DNA of 64,000 nt from Gammaproteobacteria bacterium (GTDB taxonomy: Bacteria; Pseudomonadota; Gammaproteobacteria; Steroidobacterales; Woeseiaceae). Positions within the stretch are counted from its first letter, which is position 1. Each line of letters opens with the position of its first letter. The DNA lies in the NCBI GenBank assembly GCA_024639825.1, contig JAHEGH010000001.1, positions 78,351 to 142,350 on the forward strand, read 5' to 3'. Shown piece by piece: positions 7,665 to 16,380 of the stretch. A model generated the notes under the pieces. It had not been told where the DNA came from, did no database searches, and saw only the letters and a list, made by a program, of their open reading frames with translations. Position numbers and translations under genes: made by a program.

Positions 7665-8477
7665 ATGACCAATGAAGTACCACTGGTAGAAATTCGCAAC
7701 GCCACAATATGGCGCGGAACGACCTGCGTGTTCAAAGATCTGAACCTGATCATCGAACAACACGAACGCGTCGCGATTGTCGGGCCGAATGGATCGGGCA
7801 AAACCACACTGCTCAAGGCAATGAATCGCGAGCTGTATCCGGTTGCGCGTCCTGATACCGTTTTCAGGATCCTCGGTCGTGACCAGTGGAATGTCTGGGA
7901 GCTACGCAAGCACATTGGGCTGGTCTCACAGGACCTGCAACAACGCTATACACCAACCACGACCGCACTCGAGGTCGTCGTGTCCGGCTTTCACTCGAGC
8001 ATTGGCGTGCACGGCACGCTGGCGAAGCGTGTTGACCAGCAGCAGCTTGATGCCGCGCACACTACGCTCGATGAACTGGGTATCGGATCACTTGCGACCA
8101 CACCACTGCGGGCCATGTCGACCGGCCAGCAGCGTCGGTGCATCCTGGCACGTGCCCTGGTACACAAGCCACATACGCTGATCCTCGATGAGCCAACGGC
8201 GGGCCTCGATTTCGCGGCAAGCTTCGACTACCTGCAACGCATTCAGGCGCTGTCGGCTGCCGGGCGCAACATTATTGTCGTTACCCACCATCTCAACGAG
8301 ATTCCGCCAGCAATCGATCGTGTGATCCTGCTTCAGAACGGTCGCATCGCTGCTGAGGGCAGGAAAAGCGAAGTCCTGACTGAAACACAGCTCAGTGACG
8401 TCTACGAAACATCGATCCGGGTGACCGAAATCGACGGCTACTACCTGGCGTATCCGGGCCAGAACGCTAAAACGTGA
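7665..8477 (+). CDS. ABC transporter ATP-binding protein (ModF/YlmA-like)
   Basis: The 270-residue single ABC ATPase has Walker A GPNGSGKTT at about residue 40, a Q-loop (GLVSQD), a signature of unusual form (MSTGQQ in place of LSGGQ), Walker B with catalytic Glu (LILDEP), and the H-loop (VVTHH). The ribosome site AAGGCGG precedes the ATG. No permease or binding protein gene is adjacent, so it is an orphan ATPase; relatives are annotated as ModF/PhrA or iron-complex ATPases. It may serve a distant permease or act outside transport. Confidence 0.85.
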   Translation: MTNEVPLVEIRNATIWRGTTCVFKDLNLIIEQHERVAIVGPNGSGKTTLLKAMNRELYPVARPDTVFRILGRDQWNVWELRKHIGLVSQDLQQRYTPTTTALEVVVSGFHSSIGVHGTLAKRVDQQQLDAAHTTLDELGIGSLATTPLRAMSTGQQRRCILARALVHKPHTLILDEPTAGLDFAASFDYLQRIQALSAAGRNIIVVTHHLNEIPPAIDRVILLQNGRIAAEGRKSEVLTETQLSDVYETSIRVTEIDGYYLAYPGQNAKT

Positions 8478-8522
8478 CCTGTTACGCTATTTTTTCTCAG
8501 TCGGGATATTATCCTGTGGCTT

Positions 8523-9230
8523 ATGTTCAAACCGGTCCACAAGATCATTACCAGCACACCGCTTGTCGCAATGCCGGCATTGGCGGCTGAGGGCGGCGCG
8601 CAGACCGGCATCACGAGCGTAGGGCCCGCGATGTTCCTGTTCACCATTGCGGGCGCGCTGCTATTGACCCTGGTTTTCCGCTCTGCGGCAAATCACCTCG
8701 CGACGTTCATTACCGGCAAGATCGGTCAGTTCCGAATTCGCTCCGCGCTGGCAAAACGCAGCCCGGACGTTTTGCACGATTTCATTCTGCCCGGCGCCTA
8801 CGGTGGTCTTGCCAAGATCGACCATGCCATTCTTACCTCTGGCGGCATTCTTTGCATCCAGACCAAACACTTCAATGGGATTGTTTTTGGTGGCGAGGAT
8901 GAAGCCCAGTGGACTAATGTCGACGGTGTGCATCGCCGCCGCTTCCTGAATCCTCTGATCCAGAACGAAGGGCGCACGCGCGCGTTGCGCAAGGTTGTTC
9001 CTGACGTCCCTGTCGAGAACCTCGTCATCTTCACCGGCTCCGTCGAGTTCACGACCGCGCCCCCGAAGAATGTCATTCATGTTCGCGAGCTCGAGAGTTT
9101 TGTCGCAAAGCACGTCTTTGGTCCCAGCAAGATCAAGGATTGGCAGGCTGTCTGGCTGACCGTCAATTCCGCCGTCTTGCGGGACGACGCTGCACGCAAG
9201 GATTTCTCTGCGCAAATCAGCTTCGGCTGA
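8523..9230 (+). CDS. Membrane-anchored NERD (nuclease-related) domain protein
   Basis: The 235-residue protein has one transmembrane helix near residues 35-55, and a NERD domain fills about 75-190. The core DHAILTSGGILCIQTKHFNG corresponds to the PD-(D/E)xK-like fold, but the usual ExK is QTK here, so the metal site is altered. A second conserved patch is NLVIFTGSVEF. The role of NERD proteins is poorly known; DNA or RNA cleavage is presumed from the fold. The gene follows the ABC ATPase by 45 bp in the same direction and could be co-transcribed. Confidence 0.82.
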   Translation: MFKPVHKIITSTPLVAMPALAAEGGAQTGITSVGPAMFLFTIAGALLLTLVFRSAANHLATFITGKIGQFRIRSALAKRSPDVLHDFILPGAYGGLAKIDHAILTSGGILCIQTKHFNGIVFGGEDEAQWTNVDGVHRRRFLNPLIQNEGRTRALRKVVPDVPVENLVIFTGSVEFTTAPPKNVIHVRELESFVAKHVFGPSKIKDWQAVWLTVNSAVLRDDAARKDFSAQISFG

Positions 9231-9277
9231 GCTGATGCTTTATACTCGGTCGCCATGTCCGGCCCGAGAGATACTGC

Positions 9278-10489
9278 ATGGAATCTGTCCTGATTGATTC
9301 ACCGATCGGCGTGCTCGCCGTGTTATGCGGGGTTGCCGCTTTCTTCTTCCTGCTCGCACAGGTAACAGCAGCCAAACTCTTTAACTACATTCCACCACTG
9401 CTGTTCATATACGCCACGCCAATTTTCCTCAGCAATCTTGCTGTCGGCGGCAAGACCCTTATTCCGAATTCATCGATCATTTACTCGGGTCTCAGTCAGT
9501 TCGTGCTGCCCGTTTTCATTGTATTGATGTTGATCAAGGTCAACGTCCCGGCGATCGTCAAAGTGATGGGGAAAGGCGTACTCGTGATGCTCATGGGTAC
9601 GGCCGGCGTCATGGTCGGCGGTGTCGTCTCTTACATCATCGTTCACGGCTGGCTGCCGGATGACTCGTGGAAAGGCGTCGGCACCCTGGCCGGCAGCTGG
9701 ATCGGGGGTACGGCGAACATGCTGGCAGCCAAGGAGATTCTCGGCGCATCCGAATCGCAGTTCACGCTCGCGATCGTTGCCGACAACGTTATCTACATCG
9801 TCTGGCTGCCGATACTTCTGATGTCGCGCGACTACGCCGACAAGTTCAACAAGTGGGCACGCGTCCCGGAAGACCGACTCGCCGCGATGGACGCCGCCGC
9901 CGAATTGCACATTGAAGACGACCATGCACCGAAGATGCAGCAGTACCTGTATCTCGCGGCTGTTGTTATCGGCGTCACCGCCATCGGACACGGCACCGCG
10001 CCGGGTATTGCCGCCTGGATCTCCGAGTTATCCCCAGGGGCAGCAGGAATATTCTCGGAAACAACCACACGGATTCTGCTGATCACAACTATCTCGCTGG
10101 CGCTATCGACAACCCGCGTATCGGAGCTACCGAACTCGACCGCACTGGGTACCGCGCTGGTTTATATATTCGTCGCCGGTATGGGTGCACGAGCGGAAAT
10201 CTCGGGCCTGGGTGATGCGCCGGCCTTCGTGCTGGGCGCGTTCATCTGGATCTTCATCCACGGCCTGTTCATGCTCGCCGGCGCATGGCTGTTTCGTGTC
10301 GATGTACACAGTGTCGCCATCGCTTCCGCCGCGAACATCGGCGCTGCGGCGTCGGCGCCCATCGTTGCAGCGCATCACCGGCCGAATCTTGTGCCCGCAT
10401 CAATCCTGCTGGCCTTGCTTGGCTACGCCTTGGGCAATTACCTCGCGCCCCTGACCGGACACCTCGCGAGGATCGCCGTCGGGCAGTAA
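9278..10489 (+). CDS. DUF819 family integral membrane protein (putative permease)
   Basis: The 403-residue protein has about ten to eleven transmembrane helices. The motifs WIGGTANMLAAKE and SAANIGAAASAPIVA, at the ends of the two halves, are the conserved glycine/alanine-rich loops of DUF819 (B. subtilis YjcL-like) proteins, which resemble secondary transporters with inverted repeats. The substrate is unknown. A central hydrophilic loop of about 45 residues (DKFNKWARVPED to DDHAPKM) divides the halves. Its stop lies 4 bp before the MBL-fold gene, suggesting one transcript. Confidence 0.82.
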   Translation: MESVLIDSPIGVLAVLCGVAAFFFLLAQVTAAKLFNYIPPLLFIYATPIFLSNLAVGGKTLIPNSSIIYSGLSQFVLPVFIVLMLIKVNVPAIVKVMGKGVLVMLMGTAGVMVGGVVSYIIVHGWLPDDSWKGVGTLAGSWIGGTANMLAAKEILGASESQFTLAIVADNVIYIVWLPILLMSRDYADKFNKWARVPEDRLAAMDAAAELHIEDDHAPKMQQYLYLAAVVIGVTAIGHGTAPGIAAWISELSPGAAGIFSETTTRILLITTISLALSTTRVSELPNSTALGTALVYIFVAGMGARAEISGLGDAPAFVLGAFIWIFIHGLFMLAGAWLFRVDVHSVAIASAANIGAAASAPIVAAHHRPNLVPASILLALLGYALGNYLAPLTGHLARIAVGQ

Positions 10490-10493
10490 GCGA

Positions 10494-11531
10494 ATGAACT
10501 GGGCGATCTGGAAACGGCGGGCGAAACAGACAGCGGTCGCCTTAATCGCAGTATTGGCTGTAACGACGGCAGGCAGTGCCCTGCTATGGCGCGACAGGCC
10601 GACGCTGGACAGCACAATGTGGCAAGCACCACCCGACCCTGCGGAAAATAATGCGTCAGTTACGGCAACCTGGCTTGGCGTTACTACGCTGCTGTTCGAT
10701 GACGGTGAGTCGCAAATTTTGATCGACGGTTTTTTTTCGCGTCCACCGCTCTGGGAAACAGTCCTTGGGCGGGAGGTTGTTAACGACGCAGCCACCATTA
10801 ACTACGCGCTTCATGAGTTCGGTATCAGCCGTCTTGCGGCGATCATTCCCGTGCATTCGCATTTCGATCATGCCATGGACATTGGTCCCATCGCGAGGCG
10901 CACCGGCGCATCGGTGCTGGGGTCGGAATCCACAGCAAACATCGCGCGTGGGGCCGGTGTTCACGACGAGCAGATTATCGTGGCTAGCGATGGTGAGGTC
11001 TACGAATTCGGCGAGTTCAAGGTTCGCCTGTTGCGTTCTCGCCATGCGCCGATCGGCTGGAGAGGCAATGCGCCCCTGCCTGGAACAATCGACGAGCCCC
11101 TCAGCCTGCCCCAGCCGATCAGCGCGTTTCGGGAAGGTACGAGCTATTCGATTGTCATTGAACACACCCAGGGCACGACACTCGTCCAGGGCAGTGCCGG
11201 GTTTATCGAGGGGGCTCTGGAAACACTATCCGCCGATGTCGTGATGCTCAGCGTTGGCGGGCTGACGACGCTGGACAGGAACTACGCAGAGACTTACTGG
11301 CAGGAAATGGTCACCAACACCGGTGCGCTCACCGTCTATCCGATCCACTTCGATGATTTTACCAAGCCGTTCGGTACGGTCATCCCATCACCGAAGTTCC
11401 TCGGCAACATGGAGAAGACCGCCAGGTGGCTTGGCGCGTTTCGCGACGCATGGGACAAGGAAACACAGATTTTCCTGCCCGAGTTTGGCAAGCCTATCCC
11501 GCTCTATGCGCCGCCCTCTTCAAGTACCTGA
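10494..11531 (+). CDS. MBL-fold metallo-hydrolase, membrane-anchored or exported
   Basis: The 345-residue protein starts with an uncleaved-looking hydrophobic segment (about residues 12-32), then a metallo-beta-lactamase fold with the zinc motif HSHFDH (His121, His123, Asp125, His126). Further candidate metal ligands lie in RSRHAPIG and YPIHFDDF. It resembles the L-ascorbate-6-phosphate-lactonase/UlaG-like and NAPE-PLD-like groups, which act on phosphoesters or lactones; the substrate is not predictable. Its last 28 bp overlap the 3' end of the convergent GIY-YIG gene. Confidence 0.8.
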   Translation: MNWAIWKRRAKQTAVALIAVLAVTTAGSALLWRDRPTLDSTMWQAPPDPAENNASVTATWLGVTTLLFDDGESQILIDGFFSRPPLWETVLGREVVNDAATINYALHEFGISRLAAIIPVHSHFDHAMDIGPIARRTGASVLGSESTANIARGAGVHDEQIIVASDGEVYEFGEFKVRLLRSRHAPIGWRGNAPLPGTIDEPLSLPQPISAFREGTSYSIVIEHTQGTTLVQGSAGFIEGALETLSADVVMLSVGGLTTLDRNYAETYWQEMVTNTGALTVYPIHFDDFTKPFGTVIPSPKFLGNMEKTARWLGAFRDAWDKETQIFLPEFGKPIPLYAPPSSST

Positions 11532-11848
11532 CCCGACGCGAGTTCGGACAATGCCGAGCGCCCCTCTATCAACGCCAGTTTTCGCGCCCGGCTAAGTCGC
11601 TTGACGCGGTATTCAAGCTGGGACGCACTCGCCCTGTCACCGACCACCTCCGAAAATACGACCTGTAACGGTCCTCTGCCACGCAGGTACTTCGCACCAC
11701 GGGGGCTGGTTTCGTGATCAGTCAGGCGCTTGCTGACATCAGTCGCAATGCCGGTGTATAACGTGCCGTCCGCGCACCGCACGATGTAGAGGCTGAATTC
11801 GGAATCGGCCACTTCGGCCTCAGGCGTTGCCGCCGACCAGCGCATCAC
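11504..11848 (-). CDS. GIY-YIG domain protein, YhbQ/UPF0213 type
   Basis: The 114-residue protein has a single GIY-YIG domain: SLYIVRCADGTLYTGIATDV carries the two half-motifs (LYIV and YTGI), followed by RLTDH, GAKYLRGRGP and EYRVKRLSR, exactly the order in YhbQ-like proteins. These are minimal nuclease-fold proteins; the E. coli homologue has been linked to DNA damage processing, but the role is uncertain. Two adjacent Met codons (11848, 11845) could start it. It overlaps the 3' end of the upstream 123-codon gene by 29 bp, suggesting coupled expression. Confidence 0.85.
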   Translation of the reverse strand: MMRWSAATPEAEVADSEFSLYIVRCADGTLYTGIATDVSKRLTDHETSPRGAKYLRGRGPLQVVFSEVVGDRASASQLEYRVKRLSRARKLALIEGRSALSELASGQVLEEGGA

Positions 11849-12191
11849 CCAATACGCGGAAAGCGCCCGCTTCTATGCTGTCCTGATTTTCGGTGGTATC
11901 TGACCAGGTCAACACAATGTCGGCAATACCACCGAGTTCAGCGGCCGGATCGTGCAGTCGCAACGTCAACACGTTGCCCGTAAGGCCAGCTTCGCGAATA
12001 AGATTATGGCCGCCGAACTGCTGTTCGTTGATTTCAATGTAGATAGATTCGTCAAACTCTTCGTCGACAGTGCGCATGAGTAACAGGTAATCGTTGATAT
12101 CACCAATGTCTGTTGTCTTCGCAAAGAACAGCATCGTTGTGTTTTCACGGACGTCGAATGCAACCGTGTCATAGTGGCGGCTTTCAGTCAT
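11820..12191 (-). CDS. Hypothetical 123-residue acidic protein
   Basis: No family can be assigned firmly. The protein is cytoplasmic, strongly acidic and probably beta-rich (TVAFDVRENTTMLFFAKT, YLLLMRTVDEEF, IYIEINEQQFGG, VLTLRL). The general look recalls small immunity-type proteins such as the Imm10 group, but no toxin gene is adjacent. The start ATG overlaps the stop of the acyltransferase gene (ATGA) and its end overlaps the GIY-YIG gene, so the three are translated from one message. Confidence 0.6.
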   Translation of the reverse strand: MTESRHYDTVAFDVRENTTMLFFAKTTDIGDINDYLLLMRTVDEEFDESIYIEINEQQFGGHNLIREAGLTGNVLTLRLHDPAAELGGIADIVLTWSDTTENQDSIEAGAFRVLGDALVGGNA

Positions 12192-13120
12192 CGAGACTCT
12201 CGGCTATCGAGGGTCTGTTGTATCAGTTCATCCTTCTCCTGCCAAATTTCACCGAGCCAGGCCTGCACGCTACGACGCCATTCCCGGTCGTTTTCGTAGT
12301 CGCCGCAGGTCAGCCAGGATTCAACCGGCCGCTCCCGCACGTTGACCAGGACCTCGACGTGCTCGCCGCAGCACATGCCCCAAAATTTCGCCGGCCCGTC
12401 CGGGTAAACGAGCGTGACGTCGAGTATGGCGCCAAACATCTCACCCATTGATGACATTGCAACGGCAAAGCCGCCGGCACGCGGTCGCAGCAAGTGACGA
12501 TAGGGATCATTGTGACGATCGCGCTTTTCTACGCTAAACCGCGTGCCTTCGACAAAGTTGATAACGGATGTCGGCGTATGGCGAAACTTCTCACAGGCCT
12601 TGCGCGTCGTTTCGAAGTCCTTGCCCTTCATGTGCGGATTGCGCGCCAGATAGCGAGCGGAATATCGCTTCATGAACGGCATATCCAGCGCCCACCAGGC
12701 GATGCCCAGAAATGGAAACCAGATGAGCTGCTGTTTGATAAAAAACTTCAGAAACGGGATACGCCGATTGAAAATCTTTTGCAGAACGAGAATGTCGACC
12801 CAGGTCTGGTGATTCGACATCACCAGGTACCAGTCGTCGCGGCGCAAGGTTTCAACTCCCGTGGCGCGCCAGTCGATAGATCCAGCCTTCGCCAGGATCG
12901 CCGAGTTCAACGCTACCCAGGTCTCTCCCATAACCATCAAAAGACGCGTGATCTCCCGCCGCAGGGCGGGAATCGGCAGCAGCAGCTTGACGACGGCCAG
13001 CACCAGGATTGGTCCGAACCAGAAAACCGTGTTCAGGGTGAAACCGCCGAATACGAGAACGCCGCGAAGATGCCGGTAGAAATTTTTCAATCTAGTATGC
13101 TCTTTGAATCGATTGCACAT
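12188..13120 (-). CDS. 1-acyl-glycerol-3-phosphate acyltransferase-like protein (YihG type)
   Basis: An LPLAT-family membrane acyltransferase of about 310 residues. After two hydrophobic N-terminal segments come the catalytic motif NHQTWVD (His and Asp, about residues 104-109), a second motif FLKFFIKQQL, the substrate motif NFVEGTRFS and a VTLVYPDG end block, as in YihG/YihF-like acyltransferases. It likely transfers acyl chains to a lysophospholipid in the inner membrane. I take the ATG at 13120 because the longer N-terminus would run across the divergent cupin gene's start. Only 14 bp separate the two start codons, so the promoters must lie inside the opposing genes or overlap them. Confidence 0.82.
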   Translation of the reverse strand: MCNRFKEHTRLKNFYRHLRGVLVFGGFTLNTVFWFGPILVLAVVKLLLPIPALRREITRLLMVMGETWVALNSAILAKAGSIDWRATGVETLRRDDWYLVMSNHQTWVDILVLQKIFNRRIPFLKFFIKQQLIWFPFLGIAWWALDMPFMKRYSARYLARNPHMKGKDFETTRKACEKFRHTPTSVINFVEGTRFSVEKRDRHNDPYRHLLRPRAGGFAVAMSSMGEMFGAILDVTLVYPDGPAKFWGMCCGEHVEVLVNVRERPVESWLTCGDYENDREWRRSVQAWLGEIWQEKDELIQQTLDSRESR

Positions 13121-13134
13121 TCTATCCCGAAGCC

Positions 13135-13467
13135 ATGACCCAACGCATGACACCTGAAAAAGCAATGGCCGCTGCGGCGGCATCGGACGATGGCCAGTAC
13201 GGCATCCTGCTCGAGCATGGTTCTATGGAGCTCGGCTATTACCGTCCTGTCGGTACTGATGACCAGAAGCCGCATACACAGGATGAGATCTACATCGTAC
13301 ATACGGGCAATGGCGTGTTTGTCCTGAACGAGGAGCGTATCGACTTCGCCCCCGGCGATGCGCTGTTCGTGCCCGCCGGTGTCGAACACCGCTTTGTGGA
13401 TTTCACTGACGACTTCGCAGCCTGGGTCGTCTTCTGGGGACCGTCTGGCGGGGAGCGCCCGGCATGA
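13135..13467 (+). CDS. Cupin-domain protein
   Basis: The small 110-residue single-domain cupin has both conserved motifs: the first near GYYRPVGTDDQKPHTQDEIYIV (one His and two acidic residues available for metal) and the second PGDALFVPAGVEHRF. The protein probably binds a metal ion. The reaction is unknown: family members include isomerases, dioxygenases and sensors. The stop overlaps the start of the following membrane-protein gene (ATGA), so the two are co-translated. Confidence 0.82.
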   Translation: MTQRMTPEKAMAAAAASDDGQYGILLEHGSMELGYYRPVGTDDQKPHTQDEIYIVHTGNGVFVLNEERIDFAPGDALFVPAGVEHRFVDFTDDFAAWVVFWGPSGGERPA

Positions 13468-14204
13468 GCGTACTGAGAACGCTGTTTAGTCCGCTGGCCC
13501 AGGACCCGGCTTACCATGCGTTTGCCGACGGCCGCACTCTGTTGGGTATCCCGAATTTCTGGAACGTTGTCTCCAGCCTGCCGTTCTTCATCGTCGGTGT
13601 CTGGGGCCTGGTGTTCCTGGCACGCAACCCCGCGACAGTCATTCACCTGCGCGGCGTCTGGACGGTATTCTTTATCGGAATGCTCGCAACAATGTTTGGC
13701 TCCGGCTATTACCATCTTGCTCCCGACAATGCGTCTCTCGGCTGGGATCGCCTGGGCATGGTCATTGCGTTTATGAGCCTGTTTGCGTTGGTCATTGGCG
13801 AATACCTGTCAACGGAATGGGCAAACCGCCTCCTGGTGCCACTGTTACTCACCGGCGCAGGCAGCGTCTATTATTGGTTAAGTACCGAAGCGCAGGGCGC
13901 GGGCGACATACGGCCTTATGCACTTGTTCAGTTCCTGCCCATGATCCTGGTACCGGTCATTGTGCTATTACGCCGGGAGCGGAGTGACCTGGGCCCATGG
14001 TTTGGGCTATTGATCGTCTTCTACGCCGCGGCCAAAATCTTCGAGTTTTACGACGCTTCGGTGTTCGCAGCCGGGCAGTTGATGAGCGGCCATGCAATCA
14101 AGCATGTATTGGCGGCACTCGGGGCCGCCTGCCTGCTGCTGGGCCTGCACCAGCGGGCACAGTCAGCATCACGCCGGGCGCCACTTACGGGTTTCCCCAA
14201 GTAG
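13464..14204 (+). CDS. CREST-superfamily (alkaline ceramidase-like) membrane protein
   Basis: The 246-residue protein has about seven transmembrane helices. It shows the pattern of alkaline ceramidase/CREST membrane hydrolases: FGSGYYHLAPDN near residue 75 with Ser and His, then a C-terminal SGHAIKHVLAAL that gives the HxxxH zinc motif. If the zinc site is real the enzyme would hydrolyse an amide or ester lipid within the membrane. Bacterial members are mostly uncharacterised. It is translationally coupled to the upstream cupin. Confidence 0.7.
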   Translation: MSVLRTLFSPLAQDPAYHAFADGRTLLGIPNFWNVVSSLPFFIVGVWGLVFLARNPATVIHLRGVWTVFFIGMLATMFGSGYYHLAPDNASLGWDRLGMVIAFMSLFALVIGEYLSTEWANRLLVPLLLTGAGSVYYWLSTEAQGAGDIRPYALVQFLPMILVPVIVLLRRERSDLGPWFGLLIVFYAAAKIFEFYDASVFAAGQLMSGHAIKHVLAALGAACLLLGLHQRAQSASRRAPLTGFPK

Positions 14205-14264
14205 CCAGCAGCCGTCATTGCCGCTACCATGCGGCCCGCATCCCAATCGTGTGGAAAACCCAAG

Positions 14265-15161
14265 ATGACTACCGCAAAACGAATCGACGGCAAGGCGAAA
14301 GCCGAACAACTCGCTGAATCCATTACCGAACAGACGGCGGCGTTACTCGCCGAACACGGTGTCAAGCCCGGTCTGGCCGTAGTCATTATCGGAGAAGACC
14401 CTGCCAGCCAGGTGTACGTTCGCAACAAGAAACGTCGCGCCGAGGCTTGTGGTTTTCATTCCGTGCAACACACGCTGGCCGCGGATACGCCGCAGGACGA
14501 TGTGCTCGCGCTGATCGACAACCTTAACAACGATGACGCAATCCACGGCATTCTCGTGCAGCTGCCGTTGCCGGAACATCTCCACGAGCAGACCATCACT
14601 CAGGCCATCTTGCCGTCCAAAGATGTAGACGGATTCCACTTCGTCAATATCGGCAAACTCACTGCCGGCCACACAGCCGACGCGTTTGTACCGTGCACAC
14701 CGGCCGGCTGCATCCTGATGATCGAAGACGAGCTGGGCACTGATTTTTCGGGCCTCAACGCGGTCGTCATTGGGCGCTCCAATATCGTCGGCAAGCCGAT
14801 GGGCGCGCTGTTACTGCAGCGTAATGCAACCGTCACAATGACCCACAGCCGTACCAAGGACCTGCCGGGTGTCGTCCGCAATGCGGACATCGTCATCGCG
14901 GCAGTCGGACGCGCCGATATGGTGAAGGCCAACTGGGTCAAGCCCGGTGCTGTTGTCATCGACGTCGGCATCAACAGGGTCGAAAAAGAGATCGACGGTG
15001 AACTGAAGTCGAAACTCACAGGCGATGTCGACTACGACGATGTCTGCACTGTCGCTGGCGCCGTTACACCGGTACCCGGTGGGGTTGGCCCCATGACAAT
15101 CACGATGCTGATGTTCAACACCCTGCGTTCAGCTCGTCTCGCCGCGGGCCTCGAAGGCTAG
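14265..15161 (+). CDS. folD: Bifunctional methylenetetrahydrofolate dehydrogenase/cyclohydrolase
   Basis: FolD interconverts 5,10-methylene-, methenyl- and 10-formyl-tetrahydrofolate with NADP in the cytoplasm. The 298-residue product has the [10 protein letters not shown] motif with catalytic Tyr and Lys, QLPLPEH, the dinucleotide-binding [11 protein letters not shown] and the C-terminal [10 protein letters not shown] signature. I start it at the ATG at 14265 (MTTAKRIDG), which agrees with the usual 285-300 residues; an upstream in-frame ATG at 14229 would add a poor extension. The stop overlaps the stop of the convergent CoA-transferase-family gene by four bases. Confidence 0.95.
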   Translation: MTTAKRIDGKAKAEQLAESITEQTAALLAEHGVKPGLAVVIIGEDPASQVYVRNKKRRAEACGFHSVQHTLAADTPQDDVLALIDNLNNDDAIHGILVQLPLPEHLHEQTITQAILPSKDVDGFHFVNIGKLTAGHTADAFVPCTPAGCILMIEDELGTDFSGLNAVVIGRSNIVGKPMGALLLQRNATVTMTHSRTKDLPGVVRNADIVIAAVGRADMVKANWVKPGAVVIDVGINRVEKEIDGELKSKLTGDVDYDDVCTVAGAVTPVPGGVGPMTITMLMFNTLRSARLAAGLEG

Positions 15162-16306
15162 ATAACGCCCTGCTCACGCAAATTCGCGAGCTGAGCCTCG
15201 GAGTAACCGGCACTCAGGAGTACCTTATCCGTGTCCTGCCCCAAATCGGGTGGCGCTGACGCGATCTCGGATCTGGTCTCGCTGAAGTGCGGTGCGGGCG
15301 CCGGTTGTTTCACACCGGCAACTTCCGTGAATGTTCCGCGAGCCCGATTGTGTGGATGCTCGGGCGCTTCATCAAAGTCAAGCACCGGCGCAAAACAGAT
15401 ATCCGTACCTTCCATGAGGTCGCACCACTGTGCACGCGTTTTGGTTCGGAACAGCTCAGCGAACCTTTGCTTGAGGTTTGGCCAGCGCAGCTTGTCGTAC
15501 TGATGCGCAAAATCCGGATCGTTAGCAAGACCCAGCTTCTCCAGTAGCAACGCGTAAAACTGCGGTTCGATCGAGCCAACCGAAACATATTTGCCGTCGG
15601 CAGTCTCGTACGTGTCGTACCAGTGAGAGGCACCGTCCAGCGGGTTGTCCTGCCGCTGCGGCGACCACTGCCCGTTCTGGAACAAGGCGTACAACAACGA
15701 GGTGGCGGCTGCCGATCCATCCGAAATCGCGGCGTCGATGACCTGGCCCTTGCCGGTCGACTGCGCGTTCAGCATGGCCGCCAGCATGCCAACGGCAAGC
15801 AGCATGGACCCTCCGGCTATATCGCCCACCAGTGTGGGTGGCACGATCGGAGGCGAGTCTGCGCGACCGCCGTACCAGAGCGCGCCCGACAGGGCCACAT
15901 AGTTGATATCGTGCCCTGCTGCCTGGGCTAGCGGTCCGTTCTGGCCCCAACCCGTCATGCGCCCGTAGGCAAGTCGTGGATTGGCCTCCAGACACGCTTC
16001 CGGGCCAAGACCCAGTCTCTCCATGACACCGGGTCGAAATGCCTCAATCAGTCCATCGGCATCGCGCAGCAGCCGCAAGACGATATCTGTCGCACCTTCG
16101 CCCTTGAGATCGATCGCGATCGATTTCTTGCCGCGATTCATGATCTTCGCATTGGCATTCTCCAGCATGCCAGTACGGTTGACAGGATCCGCCTTGCGCT
16201 CGATCAGGATTACCTCTGCCCCCATGTCGGCGAGCATCATTCCGCAGACGGGTGCCGGCCCGATACCACCCATCTCAATAATTCGCTTGCCTGCCAGCGG
16301 TCCCAT
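15158..16306 (-). CDS. CaiB/BaiF family, alpha-methylacyl-CoA racemase-like
   Basis: The 382-residue class III CoA-transferase-fold protein includes [12 protein letters not shown] and VGDIAGGSM, which carry the His and Asp that act as the two catalytic bases in alpha-methylacyl-CoA racemase. It therefore probably epimerises 2-methylacyl-CoA esters in branched-chain or sterol side-chain degradation, rather than transferring CoA. A GGGAG lies nine bases before the ATG. It is divergent from mtnA across a short intergenic gap, with no other lipid-degradation genes nearby. Confidence 0.85.
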   Translation of the reverse strand: MGPLAGKRIIEMGGIGPAPVCGMMLADMGAEVILIERKADPVNRTGMLENANAKIMNRGKKSIAIDLKGEGATDIVLRLLRDADGLIEAFRPGVMERLGLGPEACLEANPRLAYGRMTGWGQNGPLAQAAGHDINYVALSGALWYGGRADSPPIVPPTLVGDIAGGSMLLAVGMLAAMLNAQSTGKGQVIDAAISDGSAAATSLLYALFQNGQWSPQRQDNPLDGASHWYDTYETADGKYVSVGSIEPQFYALLLEKLGLANDPDFAHQYDKLRWPNLKQRFAELFRTKTRAQWCDLMEGTDICFAPVLDFDEAPEHPHNRARGTFTEVAGVKQPAPAPHFSETRSEIASAPPDLGQDTDKVLLSAGYSEAQLANLREQGVI

Positions 16307-16380
16307 GCTTCACTCTCCCGTGTAGACTCGACTTGGTACGCGACTCCGCTGCGCAAATCAATCCCGCAGGAAACCACAAC

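Noticed and set aside
9470..9991. Minus-strand open frame opposite the DUF819 gene
   Set aside because: Antisense shadow with Asp/His-rich composition and no start signal.
11820..12191. Immunity protein of a toxin system (Imm10-like)
   Set aside because: Only a vague compositional similarity, and no toxin or secretion-effector gene nearby; kept as hypothetical.
12188..13183. Longer N-terminus of the acyltransferase starting at 13183
   Set aside because: It would run through the start of the divergent cupin gene and adds no family sequence; the ATG at 13120 is preferred.
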